A stretch of DNA of 64,000 nucleotides from contig JAGMWG010000007.1 in assembly GCA_020744225.1 (NCBI GenBank), positions 1,302,001 to 1,366,000 of the forward strand, written 5' to 3'. The position numbers and the translations under genes are program-made. The notes beneath the pieces were generated by a model that was not told where the DNA came from, did no database searches, and saw only the letters and a program-made list of their open reading frames with translations. This DNA comes from Paraphoma chrysanthemicola. Its lineage: Eukaryota; Ascomycota; Dothideomycetes; Pleosporales; Phaeosphaeriaceae. Of the stretch, positions 12,101 to 22,677 are shown piece after piece; position 1 is the stretch's first letter, and each line of letters starts with the position of its first letter.

Positions 12101-12902
12101 ACGAATGATGCATTGCTTCTGGATTGGCTGGGGATTGGATGGAAGGCGCCTATAAGACCGGTGGTCTGAAAATGCTACCCTAGTATGCATAGTTGGATGT
12201 GTTATGCTTTATGCAACCGCTAGTATGGAGTTGATCTAGACGGACGCATTACCACCTAGGTCCGGCTTGGAGCAGGAACCATGAGTAAATACAGATGCTC
12301 GAGTTCACCAGACCTGCAAATGTCACTGCTCCCAAGCATCTTGTTTCACCCCTTGTTCCCAACGTGTCTGTGACGCGTCGAAATGATGTCTATAGGGAAG
12401 GGCAAAAATTCTCGCGCATGGTACTGAGTGCCGGATAGTATGTAAGGATTGATCAGAGACAGATCTCAAATCTTGCACGTTGCAAAGACTGTCTTTGCTG
12501 CATCTGGTTCTTCGCATGCAACAGAGGCGGACGAAGATCTGTTTACAGCCATCCTAAACGAGACTAGCCTCTTTCAGCCTGAAGCTTCGCAACTACCTTC
12601 CAGCATCTTCACACCTCAAGTGATGCACTTGGGCAGTCTGACCTTTGTTAAATTGCAAGCATCCTTGGAGGCCTCACCTGTCCGACGATTTGCATAGCCA
12701 AGCGGGGCGTATGCGGCTTCTTACCGAAGGCGGCTGTGTCAGCATTCGCGCCTACCTACCATGCCAACCTCAACATACGAGCTGACATCTCTCTCTTCTT
12801 GTCATACACAAATCAGCATCTAATTGCTTCCACCCCCTGTGTTTGACACACTTCAACCTGTGAGGCTGCTCAGCTGTGCTTCATGTGTCGATAGTGGTCG
12901 AC
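12101..12902. other. intergenic region
   Basis: This 0.8-kb region holds the TMA22 3' end and the HET gene promoter. An 82-codon open frame at 12449-12697 has no recognisable domain or start context. Nothing else is seen. Confidence 0.5.
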
Positions 12903-15120
12903 ATGGCCTCAACACCAACCAGGAAGCGAGGCCGACAAAGGAACAACGACTCCCACACAGCTATCGAATCTCATCGGAAGCGCGGAAAAAGCTCAAAGAA
13001 TTCCAGAACATCATTCGTACTACCACAAGAAAGTCCTGAATCACAAGGGAAGGATCTCTGCAAGCGTTGTGACAAAATTGACTTCACATCGATCTTTCAC
13101 GAGCAACGCCCCATCTCGCACACTAATGGTCGTTTCATCACCGCCCTGGAAGGCCTCGTCATCGATGGAAATTGTCCAGCCTGCTGTTTGTTCGAAGAAT
13201 TGGTGGTTGGAAAGCGATTTGGAGTTCCTCCCATTTGTCATTTGAGAGCCTTTTCGGCATCTAAATTCTTCGGTGCGAACACTCCGGCAAATAGAAAACT
13301 GCTCCAAGTGGCACTCTCAGTCCTCCCTGGAGGCAAAAAGGCTACGGTGTATGAGTGGATGAGGCAAGAGTATCCTGACAAGGGTTTCATTCTCTCGAGG
13401 CCTGCTAAGGAAGCCCGGCCGGAGGTGTTGCCTGCTGTCGAGGCGACTGCTGTAGCGGCGGACCTTGTCAATTACTCTCAGGTGGAAACCTGGTTGGATT
13501 ATTGCTCATCATCGCATAACCACATATGCGTTGAGGAAGAGCAATCGTTCACTTCGAATGTTCCAGTTCAGTGCATTGATTGTGAGACACGAGCTGTCGT
13601 CGGAATAACCAGCAACAACCCATATATTGCTCTTAGCTACGTGTGGGGTACATCTAGTCCATTCATCCTGAATGCTGATGGAACACTACCGCCCAAAGTC
13701 TCCCAGGTTGTGGAGGATTCCTTGCACGTAACGAAACGCCTTGGACATCGGTATCTTTGGGTTGACCAGTACTGTGTGGACCAGACAAACGAGGAGGTAA
13801 AGCGCTTACAGATCGCTGAGATGGCTCGAGTCTATGCTGGCGCATACGCTACAATTATCGCAGCAGCCGGTCCAGATGCGAACTATGGCCTTGCGGGTGT
13901 CAGTCGACCACGCCTTCGAGAGCAGCGGTCAATCCACTTAGACCGTCTCACCCTGTTTGCATCTATGCCAACACTGTCCCACGCACTTGAAGAATCGACA
14001 TGGATACGTCGAGGCTGGTATGTCATCCCATAGTGTCTCAATCAAGCCAAAGGCTCACGTCGAATCTCATAATTCTAGGACCTACCAGGAAGCCATTCTC
14101 TCGCGTCGCTGTATCTTCTTTACGGACTACCAAGTGTATTATGCTTGTCGAGACATGACATGCCGCGAAGCTGTTACTGTTCACTTGCCCCGCACACGTC
14201 CAAGGACATATGTGCGCAACGGCATCGAAACGATCGGTGCTTCGATATTCCAAGGGGAGCATCGGACATTGCGCGGAAATCATGGCAGAGACTTTGCGAA
14301 TCACGTAACTGAATATAGTAGCCGAAACTTCACACTTGAGGAGGACAAGCTGAACGCTTTCCGTGGCTTGCTTTCACGCGAGTTGTTTTTCACCTTCTTC
14401 GGAATCCCAATCCTGTTATTCGAAAAGCAATTGGATAGGGCTTTCGATGCCGCATTCGCGCTTGGCCTTTGGTGGACTTCTGTAAATCGGCGTTTGGATT
14501 ACCAAGAGTCGCTTGAGCGGATACCTCAACTGCCGAGCTGGTCTTGGGTCGGATGGAAAGGCTCTGTTCGATATCCTGTTGAACATGATACTGGAGCTGA
14601 TAACGCAAATGGTAGGTTCATGGAGGTTGATTTAAGCCACACCGACGTACGATTTTGGGTCCAAGATGGTAAAATGAACTTCTCTACTTTCGAGGAAGTG
14701 ATACGGACGCTTCAAGGTAGAATTATACCCGAGGTCTCACATGTTTTATGTCTCGAGGCGTGGGTGGTGCAATTGCATTTTCAGCAAGGGGCTCGTGTCG
14801 GAAAGCCTATCATCTGCTTCTGCAAGTGTCATCTGCAGTCGCCTCACCCAGGAATTGTGTCCGACCCGGAAGAATTGTCCCCCCCTCGACCCGAATTTTT
14901 TGAGCAGCTTGGTCCGAGGCACAACGGGTTCCAGGACATTATTGGGAAGTCTTGGGATTGTGTGGAACTTTTCGAAAGCACGTTGGGATACCAAAGTCTG
15001 ATGATCATTGAGTGGGACAACGACATTGCTTACCGAGTCGGCAATGTCCAGATTAATCCTGAGCAACGGCAGAAATTTGCGAAGTTGCGCCGTACGTGGA
15101 AGCGCATTATGATGAAATAG
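12903..15120 (+). CDS. HET-domain protein (heterokaryon incompatibility family)
   Basis: Two exons (12903-14017 and 14079-15120) joined across a 61-nt intron give 718 aa. The junction restores the family motif RRGWTYQE. The start at 12903 (MASTPTRKRGR) is chosen over an in-frame upstream Met because the upstream residues are unconserved. The HET domain begins near residue 240: YIALSYVWG, then YLWVDQYCVDQ, MARVYAGAYATIIAAAG, and finally WTYQEAILSRRCIFFTDYQVYYAC. The N-terminal 40 residues are basic and NLS-like, and C..C pairs occur at about 60 and 100. HET proteins trigger cell death in self/non-self recognition in fungi. The partner and allele type cannot be told from sequence. No NACHT or amyloid-motif gene lies next to it. 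Confidence 0.93.
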
Positions 15121-16565
15121 AAGCCTGCTAGGCACGCGACGCTTTGTAGATAGCCTATCACTACGACTATCTCACGAAACGATGAACGCACTCTGTTGCA
15201 AGAATGAAGTGTTACCAACACCAGCACATAAACGTACACAATATCGATTTAGATGCTACATGCAGACGGAAACAGCTACGCTCACCCAAGATATTATAAG
15301 TGAAAGCATGAACGCAGCCTGAAACGCTACCGTCCTGGCTCGATGGTTGAGAATCAGAGATTAGATATCACTTGTGCATCTAAACTCGAGTACAATAACA
15401 GATGCGTGCGAATGGTGCATCCTGATACTAGTGACCACGTACACATTGTAGTTTCTCCGACTGCAGAACAACTCCATGGCTAGCTATGTTGTAGTCATTG
15501 AGCAAAGTCATCGGGTGAATACATTTGGCTGGGTTTGTCACGTGCTGTCACACGATCCACATCGATGGCAATGGGCATTGGCACGGGAAGGCAGCGGTAG
15601 TTCCGTGATATCGAAAACACTTATCGAGAACCGCAAGAAACGCATCCCCAATCGTTGGATCCGAAAATCGATATTGCTTATCTCAATATCCCATGCCGTT
15701 GCTTGATGTCGTTGCTTTTTCGTCAGCACATGTCGTCCCCCTTTCCAATGGTCAGGGACACTATCGAGGGGCGGCTTTCCGACCCGCAGGTGTGGACTCG
15801 AGGGTGCGAGAAGGGAGATCGCATTGGTGCGGTCGATGGGCTGCGGCTTGGTGGAGGCGAGCCACATGAGGGTCAATCCATGGCCAGAACAATGCTTGTG
15901 GGCAGACTAATCGACGACTAGCGGCGGAAGTGAATTGCTTCATCCGAGCGAATCAAAAGGCGCGGATCACAGTCCGGCCGTTGACGTCCCATTATCCTAC
16001 ACTGTACGCATTTAGTGTAATGTTCCAGCTGCATCGGAGAATATTCTTCAGGACAGTACTCCCAGGATGGCCTTGTGCAGACTGAACTGTGGCCTATCAG
16101 AGAGCCTCAGAACAAAGAGACATGGCTGCGATGGCCAGGTACAAGTCCACGGACCAACATGCAACATCAACACCCAATTACTCGCGCACCATCCACCTCC
16201 TCCGGCGTTATTTCTCAGCCGCCACGGACTCGGAATCCCAGCTCCTTGGCTCGGAACACGAGCGGCCAAGGAAAGCGCCATCGCGCAACTTCCCTCTTCT
16301 GTCGCTTTAGTTTCCGCCGTTTCTTGTCGATGACATGTCGCATGTTCTTACTTCCATTCATGTCTTCCCTTCACAGCATGTCCGCACACCGCACGTCCGG
16401 CACCTCAGACACTCGTTGAAATAACCTGCAGACGTTTGCAGCTGAGACCGGATCGGTCACCCCTTTTCTGGAACACGTGGGATTTTTGACTATATTGTCT
16501 TTCACTCCACCGAGTTAAAGAAAACCCGCCCCACATGGCCGATCTTTAAACTCCACATAACCACC
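15121..16565. other. intergenic region, 1.4 kb
   Basis: Open frames of 60-114 codons occur on both strands, overlapping each other, with no recognisable domain or splice pattern. The final 70 bases are the probable promoter of the downstream rhodopsin-like gene. I see no repeat or mobile element here. Confidence 0.5.
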
Positions 16566-17944
16566 ATGGCTCCGGCTCCAGCCTTGTTCCCGCCTGCCGA
16601 TGGCGGGCACCATACATGGCCGAAACCGAACTTCGTCAACCCCGAGACGAGGGATTGGAGTGCGTCTGCAGGCGTTATTGCCATGAATATCGTTACGCTA
16701 GCTGTCTTTGCCGCAAGGATATGGGCAAGATTTCGCGTAACGAAGACTGCGGGCCTAGATGATTGGTTAATCATCATTGCCATGGTAAGTCGTCCTTCTT
16801 TACGGCGAGGGTGAACATTCAAGTGCTGATGAAGAACAGCCGGGACTCATTGGATTGACCATCTCGACGGTACTGGGCCTCAGGATCTATGGCTTTCAAC
16901 TACACATCTGGGATCAGACGCCCAAGACGAACATTACCGTGCGCCAGGTACGTCGAGTCTAGAGTTCATATTTCCTATATGCTCGGGCGATATTGACGTC
17001 CACAAGATCACAATGGCTATCGAAGTCATATATATCTGCACGACGACACTCATCAAGCTCTCCATCCTCTGCTTCTATCGCCGTCTCACATCCTCCGCCA
17101 TAAGTCGGCGCCTCCTCATTATCATCTGGATCAGCATATTCTTTGGTATCTTACGCCCGCTTCAAACCTCTTTCCGCAGATTCCACTAACAGCAGCCATA
17201 GTCGCCGCATACGGCATCTCCAGCACCCTCGCACTCATCTTCCATTGCAACCCTGTCGAAGCATACTGGTACCGCTTCACCACATCCTGGCTACGCACCC
17301 ACACGTACAAATGCGTCGACGAAGCTGCCTTCCTCCTCGCCGTCATCAGCATCAGCACCGCACAAGACTTCCTCGCATGCATGTTACCCATGTTCGTCGT
17401 GCATAAATTGCGTCTCCCACTGCGACAGAAAGTCGCACTGGCAGCTATATTCCTGACTGGGCTGGCGGTGTGCGCAATCGGTGCTCTGCGCGTACATTTC
17501 GCGCATAAATTGGTGTACTACACGCGTATCAATCCGAGTCCAACATACGACATCACCTGGGACGCCATGCCATCATGGGTCGCAACGAGCGCTGAAGCAA
17601 ATATCTCTCTCGTATGTGCGTCAGCGCCGGCGCTGAAGATTTATTTCAATAAATGGCTCAACGCCTCGGGAGTCAGGCCGCGAAGCTTCGGGTGGTATAA
17701 GCCCATGGGTCGGGCCGGGAGGTCGTCGACAAGTGGGCGGGAGAGAGGGGGATGGACTTTTATGAAATACGCCGCTGGAGACCCAGAGCCGGACTCGGGA
17801 TATGGTAGTGTGAGCTTGCAGTCCAGGGTAAAGGCAGAATCAGGCATGTGTGCGAGTTGCGCAGAGGAAAGAAGAGAGGATTGTGGTGAGGATATAAGCC
17901 CCCACGAGCATGTGACGATGCCATGTCATGCACATACAAGATAA
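16566..17944 (+). CDS. fungal rhodopsin-like seven-helix integral membrane protein
   Basis: Four exons (16566-16784, 16840-16947, 17007-17145, 17202-17944) give 402 aa. The topology is the fungal family often annotated as integral membrane or PTH11-like: helix 1 (VIAMNIVTLAVFAARIW), the conserved GLDDWLIIIA, helix with EVIYICTTTLIKLSILCFYRR, the motif FHCNPVEAYW, then helices in VISISTAQDFLACMLPMFVV and KVALAAIFLTGLAVCAIGALR. The cytoplasmic tail is Ser/Gly/Cys-rich. There is no N-terminal CFEM domain and no retinal-binding context, so light sensing is not implied. The role in most species is unknown, and some relatives act in surface sensing. Confidence 0.87.
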
Positions 17945-18448
17945 AATATAGAGAAAACGAGACAAAATCAAAGACTTCGAGCGACTGTCAAGGATTTGAG
18001 CATTTACTTGCCATTCCAATGCGAGGCTTCATAAGTCAGACAAGCTCTGGCTCGAATCACAGTATCTGAAATCAGCAGATTGACATTGTGCAAGCAGTTA
18101 TATCATATCAGGTCCGTTCTCTAAACTCTTGCATGGCCTAATTAGACCTACGTTGGAAGATATAAGCAAGATACGTGATCGTCATTCAATGCCCGGCACA
18201 GTGTTGAAATTGATGAATCTGAAGCAAGTAGCGTTGGCGAGGACAATGTTGAATAAAAAGCAGAGGTCGTGGAAGATACTAAGGCATTTAGTTGAAGTTG
18301 AAGTTCGGGGTTTCATTGTGACTACGCATCGCCAGGCTCAAGCAACCATAAAAACACGCCAAAGTATGCGTTTGGCCCAAAAAATTTCCTCATCGCGTCC
18401 AAGTAAAATCAAAAGTTCTTACCGACGACTCGCTAGCTGGTCATGGAC
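17945..18448. other. intergenic region between convergent genes
   Basis: About 0.5 kb holding the 3' ends of the rhodopsin-like and RTC4-domain genes. One plus-strand frame (18129-18488) is open but basic, featureless and runs into the RTC4 coding region, so it is not called. Confidence 0.5.
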
Positions 18449-20185
18449 TCACCGACCAAGATACTCATTTTCCTCATCACTCGGATAATTCGCCTCGACC
18501 TGATCTTCAATCTCCTCGTTTAGCAATATGCCCATATCGTACGTCTTTTCACGAATATCTTCTGCCTCTTCGCGATCGACTCTGCAGTCTTCCATGATGA
18601 GCAAAATCGCTGTCTCGGGGACCAAGACTGCTTGTACAAAAGTCGCCGGTCCAGAACCTTGCACCACAGCATCTGAGCAATTCTTAATTTCGTTCTTGAG
18701 CACTTTCATGACGTGCTCGGTAATGACTCGTCGACCGTGAGGTCCGTAGTAGCCGGGGTATGTGGATTGGTCGTCGAGAGCGTATGATTGGAGCTCTTCT
18801 TGGACATGTTCAGGCAAGTCCTTGCGTCTGGAAGGCACCGCTGCTGCTTTCCCAGTGAGGGCAATGGGCTCGTAGCGGTCTCTGTACTCGCTCGGTCGAT
18901 CGTTGGTGAGTATCTTGAACAACTCCATGCGGTGCTTTTGTATTCGTCGAGGTAGTGCAGTCCAGTCGATATCTGGGTAGCCCTCGCTTCTGTACTCGTC
19001 CCAAGCAGACTTGGTCCTGTGCACACGGCAGAACGCGTTCTGATTCCTGACGGTGTTGCCTTTGTCATTCCAGAAGTTCCAATAGTCCTCCTTGGACACT
19101 TGTGTTTTGCATATGTGACATGTCGAGCCTTCCTCTTCATCCTGTGGCAGTTGCTTCATGTAGTCGTCCAAGTTCTCAAGAGCTTCAAGAGGTGCGGAGG
19201 AGTCGGGCAGTGACGAGTCGGGTGCTTGATCTTGCTGCCAGTCACCGATCTGGTTATGTAAAACCTTGGGCTTCTTTCGACGGGGCGCTTGCCTAAGCTC
19301 CTTATCCGTAGGATCTCTGGTGTCCTCCTCTTCGTCCAATTCTTCTACCGCTGAATGAGCTTCGAGGAAGGCTTCGAGCTCGTCAATACTGTCAAAAGTG
19401 GCGTTCGCATCATGAGCGGTCTTTTGAGACTTCTTCCTTGGCCCGAGCTTCCGCAGCTCGGGATCGGACTCGTCCTTACTGCTGGGCTGTTCGTCTAGCA
19501 TTGGGATCTCCTCGTCCTCGTCCTCTTCCTTGGCTTCCTGGTGCTTTTCAGCTTGAATTCTAATCTTCGCATATTGCTTTGGAACTCTTGGCGGAGGAGG
19601 TTTTCCAAACTTCCTGGGCGTTGGTGCATGAATGTTCCCAGTAAACTTTTTTCCGAATTGCACACGCGTCGTTGTCGAGCCTGTGACAGAGCGCTGGCTT
19701 GTGTGTTCTATCCCGAACCCCCATACGTTGCCCTCCGTTGAAGTCGAGGATGACTGCGGTATGCCCGACGAAGTATTTTCCTTGTCCTCTTCTCGTGCTT
19801 TCTTGACACGATGTTTAGCGTTCTTCCCAGCACTTCCTGCCTTGGCGTCCTCCAAGCTGCCCTGTGATCTGGCAGACTTCCTCTGTGGTACTTTCAATTC
19901 AGATTCGTCCTGTGATCCGGGTATAGAAGGCAGCGGTGCTCGCGCAGTTCGTGTTGGGGGTACATGGATGTCATCGTCGGACGATTGCGGCTCGGCATTT
20001 ATGTCGCTGTTGGCCTGGATGTTCTTGCTAATTGGACTGCGAAAGCGTTTTCTATGTGGCTCGTTAAGCTCGTCGTCACTGCTAGGTCGCTTTCTCTGTG
20101 GCTCTTCGTGGTGATCGTCGCGCGCATGCGGTCTATTTCCAACTCGTCTCAGCAATGGTGCGGCGGCTCTCGGCAATAGAGGCAT
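18449..20185 (-). CDS. RTC4: RTC4-like domain protein
   Basis: A single exon of 578 aa. The first 350 residues are low-complexity, charged and probably disordered, with many basic clusters (RKRPSS, HRKRFRS) that would support nuclear import. The C-terminal part, from about residue 352, matches the RTC4-like domain: CHICKTQVSKEDYWNFWNDK, then FCRVHRTKSAWDEYRSEGYPDIDW, RIQKHRMELFKIL and YPGYYGPHGRRVI. The Cys and His spacing at its start suggests a metal site. Yeast Rtc4 was named for a genetic effect on telomere capping, and the biochemical role is not known. The protein ends in an acidic tail. It is convergent with the rhodopsin-like gene. Confidence 0.88.
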   Translation of the reverse strand: MPLLPRAAAPLLRRVGNRPHARDDHHEEPQRKRPSSDDELNEPHRKRFRSPISKNIQANSDINAEPQSSDDDIHVPPTRTARAPLPSIPGSQDESELKVPQRKSARSQGSLEDAKAGSAGKNAKHRVKKAREEDKENTSSGIPQSSSTSTEGNVWGFGIEHTSQRSVTGSTTTRVQFGKKFTGNIHAPTPRKFGKPPPPRVPKQYAKIRIQAEKHQEAKEEDEDEEIPMLDEQPSSKDESDPELRKLGPRKKSQKTAHDANATFDSIDELEAFLEAHSAVEELDEEEDTRDPTDKELRQAPRRKKPKVLHNQIGDWQQDQAPDSSLPDSSAPLEALENLDDYMKQLPQDEEEGSTCHICKTQVSKEDYWNFWNDKGNTVRNQNAFCRVHRTKSAWDEYRSEGYPDIDWTALPRRIQKHRMELFKILTNDRPSEYRDRYEPIALTGKAAAVPSRRKDLPEHVQEELQSYALDDQSTYPGYYGPHGRRVITEHVMKVLKNEIKNCSDAVVQGSGPATFVQAVLVPETAILLIMEDCRVDREEAEDIREKTYDMGILLNEEIEDQVEANYPSDEENEYLGR

Positions 20186-21157
20186 TTCGTGATTGTGTTA
20201 TGAAGACAGGAAAGAATCAGGTGGGATTAGCCTGCAAAAACATCGGGTGTTGGAGACAAGAAAGTCGGATTGGCGGTTGCGACGCAACGAAGACTCGAGG
20301 GAGTGACAGACGCGCCTTCTCTCCGCAACGCGAACCGCGCGTAGTGCACGGTCTCTCAACACCCCACCATTGTCCGGATAGCCTCACAGCTCCTGTTCAT
20401 TCATTCGCGATTCGAAGGCCCTTATCATTATGTATGCGATATTAACCTTAAATTTGGTGACGGAAACAGGGATTAAGTACTAGGGTCGCGAATAGGTGCA
20501 TCTGGACGTGCAGCGCCTTCGCGCATCCGATGAACCTGTGGGGCGATCTTTATCACCCCTCCACTCGCAACCAAAAGAGACAGAATATTGTGATTTTACA
20601 CCAACATTATCGGCATCGCTACAATCAAAACGTATGGCAGCCCTAAAACATTGGTCTCTGTTGTCGCCTTGAATGATTAACTGTATGGGCCATGCTAGGA
20701 CCCTAAGTGTTCCATCGAACATGAAATGGGCCTGTAGCTAACGACTGAGTTGGGTTATCAAGAGCCTATGGACTGAGCACAGTAGCCGTTCGTTCTAATT
20801 GCTAATCCCATTCAGGCTTCCGCACCAAAGGCATCGTGATAGCAGAACATAGTCGCCCTACTGTGTTCCGGCCTGTGTCAAGGGGCGTTAGGTAAGCAAC
20901 CAGCGGACGATTCGCGTTCGCTCTCGAGAGTACTTCCAATAATTCGTCAATCTGATGTGCGATCTGTTGAGAAAGGCTTGAAACTTTAACGAGCTCATAC
21001 ACATTCACAGCACTTCAGTTCACATCATGCTGAATGAGTTCCGAGGTTCGCATTAGCGTTGAATGTCTTATCGATAACAACGTTCTTTCTGTAACTTTTT
21101 TTGACCACTGCGAATCCTAACCTCAACGCGACTCTTACTTTACACACTCCCACCACA
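20186..21157. other. divergent intergenic region RTC4/RCL1
   Basis: About 1 kb between two start codons. No gene is recognised. Short open frames of 60-80 codons are scattered and featureless. Both promoters must lie here. Confidence 0.45.
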
Positions 21158-22387
21158 ATGTCTTCCCTCGAAGCGCACCAACCGCTCCTCCAATTTACCG
21201 GTCACCGGCACCTCACGACGCGCCTCCTCCTCGCAACCCTCACCGGCCGACCAATTCGCATATCGCAAATCCGCTCTACATCCACAAATCCAGGTCTTAC
21301 ACGGCACGAAACGAACTTTATACGGCTCCTCGACTCGATCACAAATGGCGCGCAAATACAGTTCAGCATGACGGGCACAACGCTCGTGTATCGACCCGGC
21401 CTCATCACCGGCAGCGCAGAGGGTCTCGGCGCAGCAGGCGGCGTCATCCGCCACGAAATCCCACGCGAATGTGCACGAAGAGGCGTGAGCTGGTGGCTCA
21501 TCCCCCTCTGCATCCTCGCGCCCTTCAGTAAAGGCAACGTCAACGTAACCTTCCACGGCGAAGGCTGCGTCACATCGTCCACCACCTCGGGCGACCCCAG
21601 CGCCGACACTGTCCGCACCGCCATCCTGCCTTTATACAAATCCTTTGGCATAGACCGCAACATCGAGCTCCGGATCCTCAAGCGCTCGTGCGCCCCACAA
21701 TCAGGCAAAAGCGCCGGCGGCGAAGTCCAACTCGTGTTCAACCACCAAGTCCGCTTGCCCAAGACACTCCATCTGCTGAACCCCGGCCGCGTAAAGAAGA
21801 TTCGCGGCGTGGCGTATTGCGTTGAGGTCCCGAAGAGTAACAACGAACGCATGATTCATGAAGCAAGAGGAATCTTGAATAAATTCGTTCCAGATACATA
21901 TATCTTCTCCGACGCTTCGCCCGCACCTTTGATCCCCACCACAACCAAAGGCCCCGGCTCATCAGCGTCAGGAAAAGTCAAAGGCGCTGTTGGTTTCGGT
22001 CTCAGCCTTGTTGCGGAATCAAGTACTGGCTGCATATACTCTGCAGACGTGTGCTCTCCGCCCGAAGGCGGTGTTCCACCAGACGAGATAGGCCGGCAAT
22101 GCGCGTTCCAACTGCTTGAGAAAATCAGCCAGGGCGGATGTGTGGACTGTGTCGCCGCTCCGACTGTCTTGATGCTCATGGCCATGGGCAGCGAAGATGT
22201 AGGACGACTTGCGCTGGGCAAAGATGTACTTGCGAGCGAGGAGGTGATTCAATTAGCGCGGGATTCCAAGGCTTTTGGCGGGAGTGCGTGGGGGTTTAGA
22301 GATGCGAGTGGCGAGAAAGCGAATGGGGAGATTGTGGTCAGTGTAGTGGGGAGGGGAGTGGGGAATGTTGGAAGGAAGGTTGCGTAG
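21158..22387 (+). CDS. RCL1: Rcl1, 18S rRNA-processing cyclase-like protein
   Basis: A single exon of 409 aa with start MSSLEAHQ, chosen over an in-frame upstream Met at 21101 because RCL1 proteins begin near this point. It has the RNA 3'-phosphate cyclase fold with family signatures: FTGHRHLTTRLLLATLTGRPIRI near the start, GLTRHETNFIRLLD, and KKIRGVAYCVEVPKSNNERM in the middle, which separate the RCL1 branch from true cyclases. Rcl1 works with Bms1 in the small-subunit processome at A2 cleavage of pre-rRNA in the nucleolus. The catalytic histidine region typical of RtcA enzymes is not seen, as expected. It is convergent with KEX2 (290 bp between stops). Confidence 0.94.
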   Translation: MSSLEAHQPLLQFTGHRHLTTRLLLATLTGRPIRISQIRSTSTNPGLTRHETNFIRLLDSITNGAQIQFSMTGTTLVYRPGLITGSAEGLGAAGGVIRHEIPRECARRGVSWWLIPLCILAPFSKGNVNVTFHGEGCVTSSTTSGDPSADTVRTAILPLYKSFGIDRNIELRILKRSCAPQSGKSAGGEVQLVFNHQVRLPKTLHLLNPGRVKKIRGVAYCVEVPKSNNERMIHEARGILNKFVPDTYIFSDASPAPLIPTTTKGPGSSASGKVKGAVGFGLSLVAESSTGCIYSADVCSPPEGGVPPDEIGRQCAFQLLEKISQGGCVDCVAAPTVLMLMAMGSEDVGRLALGKDVLASEEVIQLARDSKAFGGSAWGFRDASGEKANGEIVVSVVGRGVGNVGRKVA

Positions 22388-22677
22388 ATTTGGCATACTT
22401 CCGATGTGTGTGTCTGCATATTTCATGGCGTTTTGAAAGGAAGAATGGGAAAAAGCATTTCGAGAGGATTACGATATACCCCAAAGTATTGCGACGATGG
22501 AAAAATCATGTTATTCATATCTTGCAGCCCGATGTCCATCTATCAAATGTGCCGTTACGTCACACAGCCACTCTGAATGATAAAAACGCCACCCAATGAT
22601 CCAAGATCCGACAAACACCTCAATGTACAACCAAACAACAAAAGCGATAGTAAAAGCCAGTCCACGAGGACCTATTT

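Noticed and set aside
12903..17944. Biosynthetic or defence gene cluster around the HET and rhodopsin-like genes
   Set aside because: No PKS, NRPS, P450, transporter, NLR or transcription factor gene lies nearby.
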